Origin: Methanosarcinales archaeon
Lineage (GTDB): Archaea; Halobacteriota; Syntropharchaeia; Alkanophagales; Methanospirareceae
Reading direction: 5' to 3'
NCBI GenBank assembly: GCA_025464645.1
Contig: JAODGF010000088.1
Span: 1-13,714, forward strand
Length of the DNA: 13,714 nucleotides
In this document: one piece after another, positions 1-6,624 of the stretch
How the letters are laid out: the number at the start of each line of letters is the position of its first letter
How positions within the stretch are numbered: the stretch's first letter is position 1
Notes under the pieces: generated by a model
The model's input: the letters and a program-made list of their open reading frames with translations, nothing else
Database searches by the model: none
What the model was told of the DNA's origin: nothing
Program-made: the position numbers and the translations under genes

Positions 1-255
1 ATCATTCGTGAACGTTACGGCAGGACCAATAAAAACGTCATCCTTTATCTTCACTCCCTTATAAACAGAAACGAAATTCTGGACTTTTACTCCGTTTCCT
101 ATCTCCACCCCCTCATCTATATATACGCTCTTCCCGATGATACAATTTTCCCCTATCCTCGCTTTCTCCCGCACGTGCGCAAAGTGCCATATTTTTGTGC
201 CATCCCCTATATTGTCGCTTTCTACAACCGCGGTAGGATGCTTAAAAAATACCAT
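1..255 (-). CDS. wbpD: UDP-sugar 3-N-acetyltransferase, WbpD-like hexapeptide (left-handed beta-helix) protein, partial
   Basis: Partial: the N-terminal 85 codons are here and the rest runs off the left edge. The protein begins MVFFKHPTAVVES and shows imperfect hexapeptide turns with I/V every six residues (IGDGTKIW, IGENCIIG, IGNGVKVQ, IKDDVFIG), ending in GPAVTFTND. This matches the start of WbpD/WlbB-type acetyltransferases, which acetylate the 3-amino group of UDP-GlcNAc(3NH2)A using acetyl-CoA. The ATG (253-255) lies inside the end of the upstream dehydrogenase gene, a 14-nt overlap, and has an AGGAGA Shine-Dalgarno 5-6 nt ahead, so translation is probably coupled. The aminotransferase and dehydrogenase directly upstream are the preceding steps of the same pathway, which supports the specific call over a generic acetyltransferase. 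Confidence 0.88.
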   Translation of the reverse strand, partial: MVFFKHPTAVVESDNIGDGTKIWHFAHVREKARIGENCIIGKSVYIDEGVEIGNGVKVQNFVSVYKGVKIKDDVFIGPAVTFTND

Positions 256-1165
256 TTAATCTCCTTATCTCCTCACATATTCTCAAATTGTTCCATGCCT
301 GCATAGGTGTGATAGGGAATTCCTCTCCTTTATTCACACACGCAATAAAAGTCTTCAATTCTTCCTTCAATGGCTCTACTTTGTTCACCAAAACTTTCTC
401 AATGATATTCTCCTGTGTGTATACCTCATTTTCTATGCCGTATTTTCCCGGCTTCCTGTAAACATAAATCTCCTGATTCATGAAATCACCCTCAATTGTG
501 AACTCTTCCTCTTCTATATATATCGCCCTGATTTTCTTCGATGCTTTCCTGCTCGCGGACAACGACACAATAGAAGCCCCAAATTTAATTAGCACCTTGC
601 AGAGGTCGTTGTTTCCAGCACTGTACAGCTCATAGTCACTACTTACAGATTTATACAAAACGTTGAATACAATATCAATGTCGTGTATCATCAAATCTTC
701 TACAATCGTGCTGTCGGTTATTCTTGCAGATGCTGGATTGTGTCTCTTTATCTCAACATAAAGAGGATTTTCGATTATTTTCGCGATCTCCCACACTATT
801 GGATTAAACCTCTCAATGTGACCAACACCGACGATTAATCCCTTATCTTCCAACAAATTTACTATTTCCTCCCCCTCCTTCGTGGTTAATGTAATTGGCT
901 TTTCTATTAAGCAGTGAACGTCTTTTTCAATCGCTCTTTTTGCGACTTCAAGATGATGTTTTGTTGGCACACAAATGCTTGTTGCATCAACACTGTCCAA
1001 AAGCTCTCCTATGGAATCACAGACTATGACGCCGTATTCATTCAATCTTTTCGCCTTCTCTCTATCAACATCAAAAGCATAGACGCCTTCTATCTCTTTA
1101 AGTTCTGAATAGATTCGTACATGGTTCTTTCCCATGGTTCCCGTCCCGATAACGCCGGTTTTCAT
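242..1165 (-). CDS. wbpB: Gfo/Idh/MocA-family oxidoreductase, probable UDP-N-acetylglucosaminuronate 3-dehydrogenase (WbpB/WlbA-like)
   Basis: 307 residues. The N-terminal Rossmann fold has the NAD-binding loop GVIGTGTMG (4-12), the Gfo/Idh/MocA hallmark EKP (88-90) with the lysine near the hydride-transfer site, then GHIERFNP (115-122) and DLMIHDID (157-164), whose His/Asp are the usual catalytic positions. The family oxidises a sugar carbon with NAD(P)+; beside WbpE- and WbpD-like genes the expected reaction is oxidation of C3 of UDP-GlcNAcA to the 3-keto sugar. Its ATG overlaps the aminotransferase stop as ATGA (1162-1165), so the two are probably translated in tandem. Family assignment is secure; the substrate is inferred from the neighbours. 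Confidence 0.9.
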   Translation of the reverse strand: MKTGVIGTGTMGKNHVRIYSELKEIEGVYAFDVDREKAKRLNEYGVIVCDSIGELLDSVDATSICVPTKHHLEVAKRAIEKDVHCLIEKPITLTTKEGEEIVNLLEDKGLIVGVGHIERFNPIVWEIAKIIENPLYVEIKRHNPASARITDSTIVEDLMIHDIDIVFNVLYKSVSSDYELYSAGNNDLCKVLIKFGASIVSLSASRKASKKIRAIYIEEEEFTIEGDFMNQEIYVYRKPGKYGIENEVYTQENIIEKVLVNKVEPLKEELKTFIACVNKGEEFPITPMQAWNNLRICEEIRRLNGIF

Positions 1166-2313
1166 TTTATTTGTTTATTTATCGTTTCTGTAATATATAC
1201 CAAATCCTCCTCTGTTAATGCTGGATGAACAGGTAAACTTAAAATCTTGTCACATAAGGCTGTGGCGATAGGGCACTTAGTATTTTCGTCTGTATAGCCC
1301 ATTCGCTGGTACAACGGTTGTTTATGAATTGGCAGTGGATAGTGAATGGCACACCCAATACCTTTCTCTCTTAAGTACTGCATAAACTTTTCTCTTACGG
1401 TATATGAATATTTTTTCTCTGGTAAAGTTTCTAAAGGGAGGTTTCTTGAGATTGGAAATCCTTTCTCAATCGTGACCGCATATTGATGATATACATGCTT
1501 AACCCCGTCCTGCCTATACGGTAGCTCGAGTCCAGGTACTTTTATGTGGTTGTCGAAATATTCTGCATTGTTTATTCTCCTTTCATTAAACCAGTCCAGT
1601 TTTTTTAACTGCATAGTTCCAATCGCAGCTTGTATATCGGTCATTCGATAATTATATCCTATTCTCGCATGGTAGTACTTCTGACTCTCACCATGATTTC
1701 TGAGCAATCTGCACACACTTGCTATTTCCTCACTGTCGGTTGTTACCATCCCTCCTTCGCCAGTAGTCATGTTTTTTGTAGCGTAGAAAGAGAAACAACC
1801 TGCAACTCCAAACCCTCCCACTTTCTTGCCTTCATATTCGGCACCGTGCGCTTGAGCACAATCTTCAATTAAATGTACCTTATGGTCGTCACAGATTTCT
1901 CTCATTTCCTGCACGTCAAACGGATGACCAAATAGATGTACGCCTATAATCGCTTTTGTTTTATCTGTTATCTTCTCTACGACATCTCCTGGCTTGATAT
2001 TGAACGTTCTCTCATCCACATCAGCGAACACAGGTTTAGCGCCCTGGAACAGAACCGCATTTGCAGTGGATATGAACGTAAAAGAAGGAACAATAACCTC
2101 ATCTCCCTGTTTTATGCCCAATGATTTGAGTGCAATATCCAAAGATATTGTACCATTGGCAACGGCTACCGCATCTTTTACACCCACATATTTAGCAAAA
2201 GCAGTTTCAAATTCTGCCACTACTTTCCCCTGTGCGAGCATTCCAGACTTAAGCACTTCTGCAACTGCTTGGATTTCATCATTGCCTATTACGGGTTTTG
2301 CAATTGGAATCAT
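1162..2313 (-). CDS. wbpE: DegT/DnrJ/EryC1/StrS-family PLP aminotransferase, WbpE-like
   Basis: 383 residues, normal for the family. It starts MIPIAKPVIGNDEI, a typical DegT opening, has the ring-stacking/aspartate segment EDCAQAHGA (150-158, D151 predicted to contact the pyridine nitrogen) and the Schiff-base lysine K180 in SFYATKN, followed by TGEGGMV. The family transfers an amino group (usually from glutamate) to a nucleotide keto-sugar; here probably the 3-keto product of the downstream dehydrogenase, giving the 3-amino sugar that the acetyltransferase then modifies. The ATG at 2313 follows the membrane-protein stop by 7 nt; a GGAGGG sits about 13 nt upstream within the end of that gene. 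An earlier ATG (2324) is out of frame, so 2313 is the preferred start. Confidence 0.93.
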   Translation of the reverse strand: MIPIAKPVIGNDEIQAVAEVLKSGMLAQGKVVAEFETAFAKYVGVKDAVAVANGTISLDIALKSLGIKQGDEVIVPSFTFISTANAVLFQGAKPVFADVDERTFNIKPGDVVEKITDKTKAIIGVHLFGHPFDVQEMREICDDHKVHLIEDCAQAHGAEYEGKKVGGFGVAGCFSFYATKNMTTGEGGMVTTDSEEIASVCRLLRNHGESQKYYHARIGYNYRMTDIQAAIGTMQLKKLDWFNERRINNAEYFDNHIKVPGLELPYRQDGVKHVYHQYAVTIEKGFPISRNLPLETLPEKKYSYTVREKFMQYLREKGIGCAIHYPLPIHKQPLYQRMGYTDENTKCPIATALCDKILSLPVHPALTEEDLVYITETINKQIK

Positions 2314-2320
2314 TTCTTCT

Positions 2321-2680
2321 TCATATCCCTCCTCCCATCAAAATTACTCTGACCGCGATACCGACAAGTAATGCAAAGGTTATGCTCGCAAGTGTCCCGA
2401 CTAAATAGTACTCTGCCATTTTCCTATCCTTCAATTCATTGAACCTTGCAATAGATTTGGCGGCAAAAATAACGGTTATCGCCGTGTACTGATTAACCAA
2501 TACAAAGGTTAAAACCATAACCCTTTCAACTATTCCTATGACCATCCCCGCACCTCTTAAGCCGCTGGTTTCTACCTCCTTCTCGTATCTACTGAGCATT
2601 AATTTAATAAAATAAGCACCAATAATGCTTACAATAATATACGCAAAAGTTACCATAGCAATTTTAAAGACATAACTCAT
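2321..2680 (-). CDS. Small membrane protein resembling SatE / the C-terminal half of DUF3307
   Basis: 119 residues with about three hydrophobic helices: roughly 4-30 (IAMVTFAYIIVSIIGAYF), 46-76 (GMVIGIVERVMVLTFVLV and the adjoining AITVIFAAKSIARF) and 90-115 (YYLVGTLASITFALLVGIAV). The sequence ER-V-LTFVL--QY-AI---AAKSIARF and AEYYLVGTLAS recalls the C-terminal half of bacterial DUF3307 membrane proteins, which are commonly encoded beside SatD. Its ATG overlaps the SatD-like stop as ATGA (2677-2680), so the two are almost certainly made together and may act together at the membrane. The biochemical role is unknown. The family comparison is from memory of the conserved motif, not from a search. 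Confidence 0.75.
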   Translation of the reverse strand: MSYVFKIAMVTFAYIIVSIIGAYFIKLMLSRYEKEVETSGLRGAGMVIGIVERVMVLTFVLVNQYTAITVIFAAKSIARFNELKDRKMAEYYLVGTLASITFALLVGIAVRVILMGGGI

Positions 2681-3372
2681 TTCACTTTTCCCCCCTTGTC
2701 CGCCATTTCCGGTTCAGTTTCCAATTCGAACCATTTTCGGTTCAGCAAATCACCCACCGCCTTCTCTCCGGCTCTCCATAAATGATATTTCCCGGTTCTC
2801 AACGTTTTATATACGCTCCTTTCACCAACACCAAAATTATTAGACGTCAATCTAACTGCCTCCCTATCCCCTCCTTGCTCCCTGAAATATAAAATCATTT
2901 CCTTTTGCCTTTTAGTCCAGTTCCACATCACATCTGCCATGAAATTCAATAAACACGTAACAACTCCGTCAATTTCCCACTCGCTTCTGAATGCAATCCA
3001 GATATTTTCTTTCTTTGCTCTTTCTAACGCTTCAGATGCTTTATGAAATGCTTCGCCGTCTATCTCCCCAACATTTTCGCTCAAGCCCGTAGATATGCCA
3101 CCAACGCCAATTCCCAGATAGAACGGATGTCCAATGTTTTCAAAAAGCGCATAATAAAGATCGAACAGATATTTCGGTGAGAAAAGCAGCCCCTGAAGAC
3201 TATCTCCGCCTACAACCACAAAATTTGCGGCTATCTCTTCATCAAATCTCTTGTTGACTATTCTCAAAGCACTTTTTAATTCTTCCTGAACTTTCGCTCT
3301 GTCCTTCAACTTCCTCGAGGACTTCAAATCGCCAGTTACTACCACATACCTGTTCTGCAATGTATGAGCCAT
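2677..3372 (-). CDS. satD: SatD-family protein with C-terminal helix-turn-helix
   Basis: 231 residues. The N-terminal half carries the SatD-type pattern: VVVTGDLKSSRKLKDR (10-25), a central VVVGGDSLQGLL (52-63) and LGIGVGGIST (86-95), then DGEAFHKASEALERAK (105-120). The tail (about 152-200, TKRQKEMILYFRE to RSVYKTLRTGKY) looks like a sigma-70-region-4-like or resolvase-like helix-turn-helix, as in other SatD proteins. SatD is named after the streptococcal secretion/acid-tolerance operon; its molecular function is not established. The GGDS-QG segment resembles the metal site of nucleotide-cyclase-like folds, but that is my inference. First gene of the minus-strand operon, with its ATG about 29 nt from a TATA box, so probably leaderless. 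Confidence 0.85.
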   Translation of the reverse strand: MAHTLQNRYVVVTGDLKSSRKLKDRAKVQEELKSALRIVNKRFDEEIAANFVVVGGDSLQGLLFSPKYLFDLYYALFENIGHPFYLGIGVGGISTGLSENVGEIDGEAFHKASEALERAKKENIWIAFRSEWEIDGVVTCLLNFMADVMWNWTKRQKEMILYFREQGGDREAVRLTSNNFGVGERSVYKTLRTGKYHLWRAGEKAVGDLLNRKWFELETEPEMADKGGKVK

Positions 3373-3397
3373 TTAATATAAATTATTTACGTATAGT

Positions 3398-3405
3398 TTA
3401 TAAAA
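3398..3405. promoter_or_regulatory. Symmetric TATA box serving two divergent genes
   Basis: TTTATAAA is its own reverse complement. Its centre lies 28.5 nt before the plus-strand ATG (3430) and 29.5 nt before the minus-strand ATG (3372). Archaeal TATA boxes sit about 25-30 nt upstream of the start site, so one element could direct leaderless transcripts both ways. Neither ATG has a clear Shine-Dalgarno, in keeping with this. Confidence 0.6.
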
Positions 3406-3429
3406 TCAAAATTGTTTGAGCGGTAAGTT

Positions 3430-4632
3430 ATGAACGAAGAGATGTTGAAGGTATCAAGGGTTTGTTACCAATGTGGAGAATGCACTGGGGCATGCCCAAT
3501 GCGAAGAGTATCAAAGTTTTCTCCTCGCAGCTTTGTATATAATCTTTTAGCAGCTTCGGACTCTGATAAAGAAGAACCCGTGAGTTTCAATACCGGTGAG
3601 CAATCTCAATGGAACTGTCTGATTTGTGACAATTGCTATATTATATGCCCCCAGGGTGTGGATTTCCCCGCTCTTATACTAAATTTGAGGATAGAAGGCG
3701 AAGAGGGAGCGGGTCCAAAAGCAAAGGAAGATATTTTGGCGCATAGAATCTTCTCGGAAATAGCCACTTTTATGACGCATTTTGATAAAGGAGTGCCTAC
3801 GGATTTCAAAGGTGAAACGGACGAAGAGAGTGAATATGGCTATTTCCCCGGCTGTTTGGATTATCTTGACCTGTTCATGGACGTGGGCGTGAATTATCAT
3901 GAAATAGGCGATTATGCGGTAAAGCTGCTGAATGAGATAGGTATAAAGCCCAGAATTATAAGTCTGAAGTGCTGTGGTCATGATGTGCTTTATCAGGGCA
4001 ATTATAATATCTTCGAGCAGCTCGCCGCCTATAATACGGAAAAAATAAAGAAGCTGGGCATAAAAAAGCTTGTTGTGAGCTGTGCTGAAGGTTTTCTCAC
4101 ATTTAAGAAATATTACAAGCTGGAAGCCGCCGGTGTGGAGGTTATACATATCTCTCAATTGCTGAGCGAGCAAATGGAATTCCCAGATGCAGAAAAAGCG
4201 CGCAATCGTGCTATAACAGTAACATACCACGACCCTTGTGCGATGAAACGTTTTCAGTTATACGATGCGCCGCGAAATGCGATAAAGAAGTCAGGCGTAA
4301 AGTATGTAGAGCTGACGCATTCTAAGGATAACGCTCTTTGCTGTGGTGTCAGCGGGATGATGAACTGCAATGACATGAGCAAAGCACTGAGGGCTTTCAG
4401 GCTGGGTGAAGTGAAAGAAAGGAAGGTGGATGTGTTGATAACCACCTGCCCGAAGTGCTTGTCTCATTTGAGTTGCTTGAAGCATGAGAGTGAGAGGGAG
4501 GAGGAACGCGAAGGTCAAGGAGAAGGAGAAAGCAAAAGCAGGGGGGGTGAATGTGAATATAATTTCGAGATAGCTGACCTCGCAGTATTTTTGGGGCGGT
4601 TATTGGATTCAACTTCGGAGCACACCGTGTGA
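3430..4632 (+). CDS. HdrD-like (HdrC-HdrB fusion) iron-sulfur protein with two CCG domains
   Basis: 400 residues, soluble. The N-terminus is a two-cluster ferredoxin module: CYQCGECTGACP (C12, C15, C18, C22) and CLICDNCYIICP (C63, C66, C69, C73). Two cysteine-rich CCG domains follow: C142 with CCG at 181-183 and C218; then C270 (YHDPC), CCG at 304-306 and CPKC (340-343). This order is that of HdrD and of HdrC+HdrB, which reduce disulfides such as CoM-S-S-CoB through non-cubane clusters, and also of GlpC/LldE-type proteins. No HdrE, HdrA or dehydrogenase partner is in the window, so the substrate is open. A hydrophilic E/R/G/S-rich insert (about 352-375), absent from the family pattern, lies between CPKC and the conserved-looking tail DLAVFLGRLL. 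Confidence 0.85.
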   Translation: MNEEMLKVSRVCYQCGECTGACPMRRVSKFSPRSFVYNLLAASDSDKEEPVSFNTGEQSQWNCLICDNCYIICPQGVDFPALILNLRIEGEEGAGPKAKEDILAHRIFSEIATFMTHFDKGVPTDFKGETDEESEYGYFPGCLDYLDLFMDVGVNYHEIGDYAVKLLNEIGIKPRIISLKCCGHDVLYQGNYNIFEQLAAYNTEKIKKLGIKKLVVSCAEGFLTFKKYYKLEAAGVEVIHISQLLSEQMEFPDAEKARNRAITVTYHDPCAMKRFQLYDAPRNAIKKSGVKYVELTHSKDNALCCGVSGMMNCNDMSKALRAFRLGEVKERKVDVLITTCPKCLSHLSCLKHESEREEEREGQGEGESKSRGGECEYNFEIADLAVFLGRLLDSTSEHTV

Positions 4633-4639
4633 ACACGGT
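4624..4639 (+). repeat. Perfect 7-bp inverted repeat spanning the HdrD-like stop codon
   Basis: The arms ACCGTGT and ACACGGT are separated by only GA, and the stop codon TGA (4630-4632) lies at the tip. On RNA this would fold as a 6-bp stem with a four-base loop. It is followed by AAAATTT and, about 30 nt later, by a T-rich tract, so it may stabilise the mRNA end. Confidence 0.55.
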
Positions 4640-4667
4640 AAAATTTAGGTATATCAAACCAAACAGG

Positions 4668-4704
4668 CTCGATTATTATTTTCTAATTTTGAATTTTGTT
4701 TTTA
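4668..4704 (+). terminator. T-rich tract, probable archaeal terminator for the HdrD-like gene
   Basis: Between the convergent HdrD-like and radical SAM genes the plus strand carries several runs of 4-5 T (TTATTATTTTC, AATTTTG, AATTTTG, TTTTTA). Archaeal RNA polymerase terminates at such T-runs without needing a hairpin. The last run touches the stop of the opposite-strand gene. Confidence 0.5.
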
Positions 4705-6138
4705 TCGTTTGATTTCGTATTTTCCACGCCTGTGTATATTATTATAAGAGCAAAAGGGTACTATTCTACCATCTGACAGACCATAATGAATCACACATTT
4801 CCTTACACGAGCTAAATCGAAATTGTAGGGGTCCATGAAATGCATAGAACCGATAAACAGAAGCTTGAAATGGAGGTCGCTTAAGTCCCGGTAACTGCGG
4901 CTTTTGACGAACCCAATAAAAAGCTCTTTTAAAAATCCTGGACGGATACTTCTTAAAGCCGCGAAAACGGGTATCTTCTTCTTTTTTGTATATGCCGCCG
5001 CTAATCTTTCCATATCCACGTATTTCGTTATCGGCGCTACTTTTTCTCCTGTTTTACCGTTTCTACGAAGCATCTTTTCGTAAACGCTTTTTTTAAAAGG
5101 GTTTATTACGAGATAGGAGAAAGCGCCGCAGGAGAAATGGCAGCCCACTTCCGATTTGCCCAACGTTCCAAGTAGCACGCTAAGCCGCGAAGGGGGGAAG
5201 AAATCATCTGTACGAATAAAACCCGTTTGTTCTTCTACTTTACTAATGACATCAGAAACCGTTATCCGTTCGTTTTCGTTGTATGAAGTTCTACCGCAGA
5301 AAGAAATGGGCTGGAAATTTACTCCTCTTATAATATCACTATTCTTTATTGCAAACCGTATGATATCGCCGATTTGATGGTCGTTCACTCCTTTTACAAT
5401 AGTAGGTACGAGAACGATAGCGGGTTTGGGTCCTGCTTTTCGATGGTTCTCTATCGCTTTTTTCTTTACTGCGAGCAGTTTTCCACCTCTCAGCTTCTCG
5501 TAAGGCGCTTCTGTTACACCATCGAATTGAAGATAAACAACACTTGTGCCTGCGGATTCTATCTCTTTGCAATATTCTTCGCTCTGTGCCATTTTTAGAC
5601 CGTTGGTATCCACTTCCACATGGTCAAACTTTTTCCTTGCGTATGAAATAAGTTCAGGCAGGTCTTCTCTTAGCGTGGGTTCGCCACCACTGAATTGAAG
5701 TCCCGCGGCATTTGTATTCGCAGCGAAGTTGTCTATAATCGTTTTTAGTTCTTCTGTATCAGGGTCTTTTTCGTGTCTTCCACCGTTTACGTTTGCAAAG
5801 CAGATAGGACATCTCAGGTTGCATCTCTCGGTTACGTCTATGACGCCCAAAACGGTGGATGATTCATGCTGCGGGCATAAGCCGCAATCGAAGGGGCAGC
5901 CTTTATATTCGCTTATAGGTGCTGACTCTGTGTTTATCTCTCTTCTTCCTGCTTCTTCTATGTTTTTCGATTCAAATTGTTTATACATACGATAATCTGA
6001 CCAGCACAGGTCTTTAAAAGTGCCGTGTTCCGCACAGCTCTTCTCCATGTACACTGCGCCGTTTTCTTCGTACAGGTTCGCATCTATGATGCGATAGCAT
6101 ACCGGGCAGATGCTTTTTGTGGTTCGTATGATATGCAT
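4702..6138 (-). CDS. tes: Radical SAM protein of the tetraether lipid synthase (Tes) family
   Basis: 478 residues, about the size of known Tes proteins. Cysteine modules in order: CPVC (11-14) with C35 and H38; CPFDCGLC (81-88); the radical SAM cluster motif CNLRCPIC (C106, C110, C113) followed by F; the SAM-binding GGEP (151-154); and a C-terminal module HFMDPYNFDLARVRKC to CVIHYGLSDGRIVPFC (C448, H451, C463). This multi-cluster layout and the DPYNFDL/IHY-DGRI-PFC tail are those of the MJ0619/MA_1486 family, in which Tes joins two archaeol chains at their ends to form the tetraether core lipid. Archaeal genomes often carry several paralogues, so this copy could act on another lipid substrate. 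The ATG at 6138 has a weak TATA-like AATTAAAA 25-33 nt upstream and no Shine-Dalgarno. Confidence 0.85.
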   Translation of the reverse strand: MHIIRTTKSICPVCYRIIDANLYEENGAVYMEKSCAEHGTFKDLCWSDYRMYKQFESKNIEEAGRREINTESAPISEYKGCPFDCGLCPQHESSTVLGVIDVTERCNLRCPICFANVNGGRHEKDPDTEELKTIIDNFAANTNAAGLQFSGGEPTLREDLPELISYARKKFDHVEVDTNGLKMAQSEEYCKEIESAGTSVVYLQFDGVTEAPYEKLRGGKLLAVKKKAIENHRKAGPKPAIVLVPTIVKGVNDHQIGDIIRFAIKNSDIIRGVNFQPISFCGRTSYNENERITVSDVISKVEEQTGFIRTDDFFPPSRLSVLLGTLGKSEVGCHFSCGAFSYLVINPFKKSVYEKMLRRNGKTGEKVAPITKYVDMERLAAAYTKKKKIPVFAALRSIRPGFLKELFIGFVKSRSYRDLSDLHFKLLFIGSMHFMDPYNFDLARVRKCVIHYGLSDGRIVPFCSYNNIHRRGKYEIKR

Positions 6139-6162
6139 TTTTATTTGTTGTACTACACTACA

Positions 6163-6171
6163 TTTTTAATT
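6163..6171 (-). promoter_or_regulatory. Weak TATA-like element for the Tes-like gene
   Basis: On the minus strand an A/T-rich AATTAAAA lies about 28 nt before the ATG at 6138, the distance expected for a leaderless archaeal transcript. The match to consensus is poor. Confidence 0.35.
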
Positions 6172-6194
6172 TGAAAGAATTGAAATGCAAGGAT

Positions 6195-6395
6195 TCAATA
6201 GACTTTTTCCCTCCTTTCAAATTTCAATCCATGTATTGCTTGATTTTGCTTATCAACGAAGTAGACGACCCTGTAATCCCCTATTCTCGGGTTTGTTTTC
6301 AGCACATTAACCAATGCGGAAAAAATTCTCAAATATGTCTTTGGAACCTGCTTCAATTCTCTGCACACTTTCCTGTGGATTACAACCTCATACAT
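6195..6395 (-). CDS. RelE/ParE-superfamily toxin with an internal deletion, probably inactive
   Basis: 66 residues, against about 85-90 for archaeal RelE toxins. The start MYEVVIHRKVCREL-QVPK and the end RIGDYRVVYFVDKQN, LKFERREKVY are the two conserved ends of the family. The text jumps from VLKTNP straight to RIGDYR; the central segment that normally lies between them (the part usually reading like W-x-FDVKKLKG...YRVR) is missing, about 20 residues, without loss of frame. The missing piece forms part of the beta-sheet core, so mRNA-cleaving activity is doubtful. The ATG overlaps the antitoxin gene by 8 nt, the usual toxin-antitoxin layout. A functional shortened variant cannot be excluded. 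Confidence 0.78.
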   Translation of the reverse strand: MYEVVIHRKVCRELKQVPKTYLRIFSALVNVLKTNPRIGDYRVVYFVDKQNQAIHGLKFERREKVY

Positions 6396-6594
6396 CCAAG
6401 TTCAACTCCTTTTTCACCGTATTCCATTCTACATGCTCTCCACTCAACGATTCCTCCTTAAGCTTCTCTATTTCCTCAAGCTCTTCTTTAGAGACTTCTT
6501 CACTGGGTATCAGTATCTCCTCAAGAGCCTCAAGTCTCTCCCTTATTTCCACAACTTCATGATATATTCCCTTTAGTAAAGCTTCTGTTTCCAT
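6388..6594 (-). CDS. Putative RelB-type antitoxin
   Basis: 68 residues, very acidic, mostly predicted helix: ALLKGIYHEVVEIRERLEALEEIL (5-28) could be a coiled coil or dimerising helix, followed by SEEVSKEELEEIEKLKEESL and the tail GEHVEWNTVKKEL. A small acidic protein directly before and overlapping a RelE-type toxin is the standard arrangement, and the tail recalls the toxin-binding end of archaeal RelB-like proteins. A good Shine-Dalgarno, GGAGTGAT (6602-6609), stands about 8 nt before the ATG. The call rests on context and composition more than on a specific family match. Confidence 0.72.
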   Translation of the reverse strand: METEALLKGIYHEVVEIRERLEALEEILIPSEEVSKEELEEIEKLKEESLSGEHVEWNTVKKELNLDV

Positions 6595-6624
6595 TCTTCT
6601 ATCACTCCTATTCTTTTAATCCCA

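Noticed and set aside
1994..2371. Plus-strand open frame of 125 codons across the aminotransferase and membrane-protein genes
   Set aside because: It is antisense to two well-supported genes and has no family features.
3679..4230. Minus-strand open frame of 183 codons inside the HdrD-like gene
   Set aside because: It mirrors the coding sequence of a protein with all expected cysteine motifs; its own translation is irregular, Cys- and Tyr-rich without pattern.
4541..4547. Frameshift at the G7 run in the HdrD-like gene
   Set aside because: The frame after the run ends with a family-like DLAVFLGRLL helix, so the gene reads through correctly.
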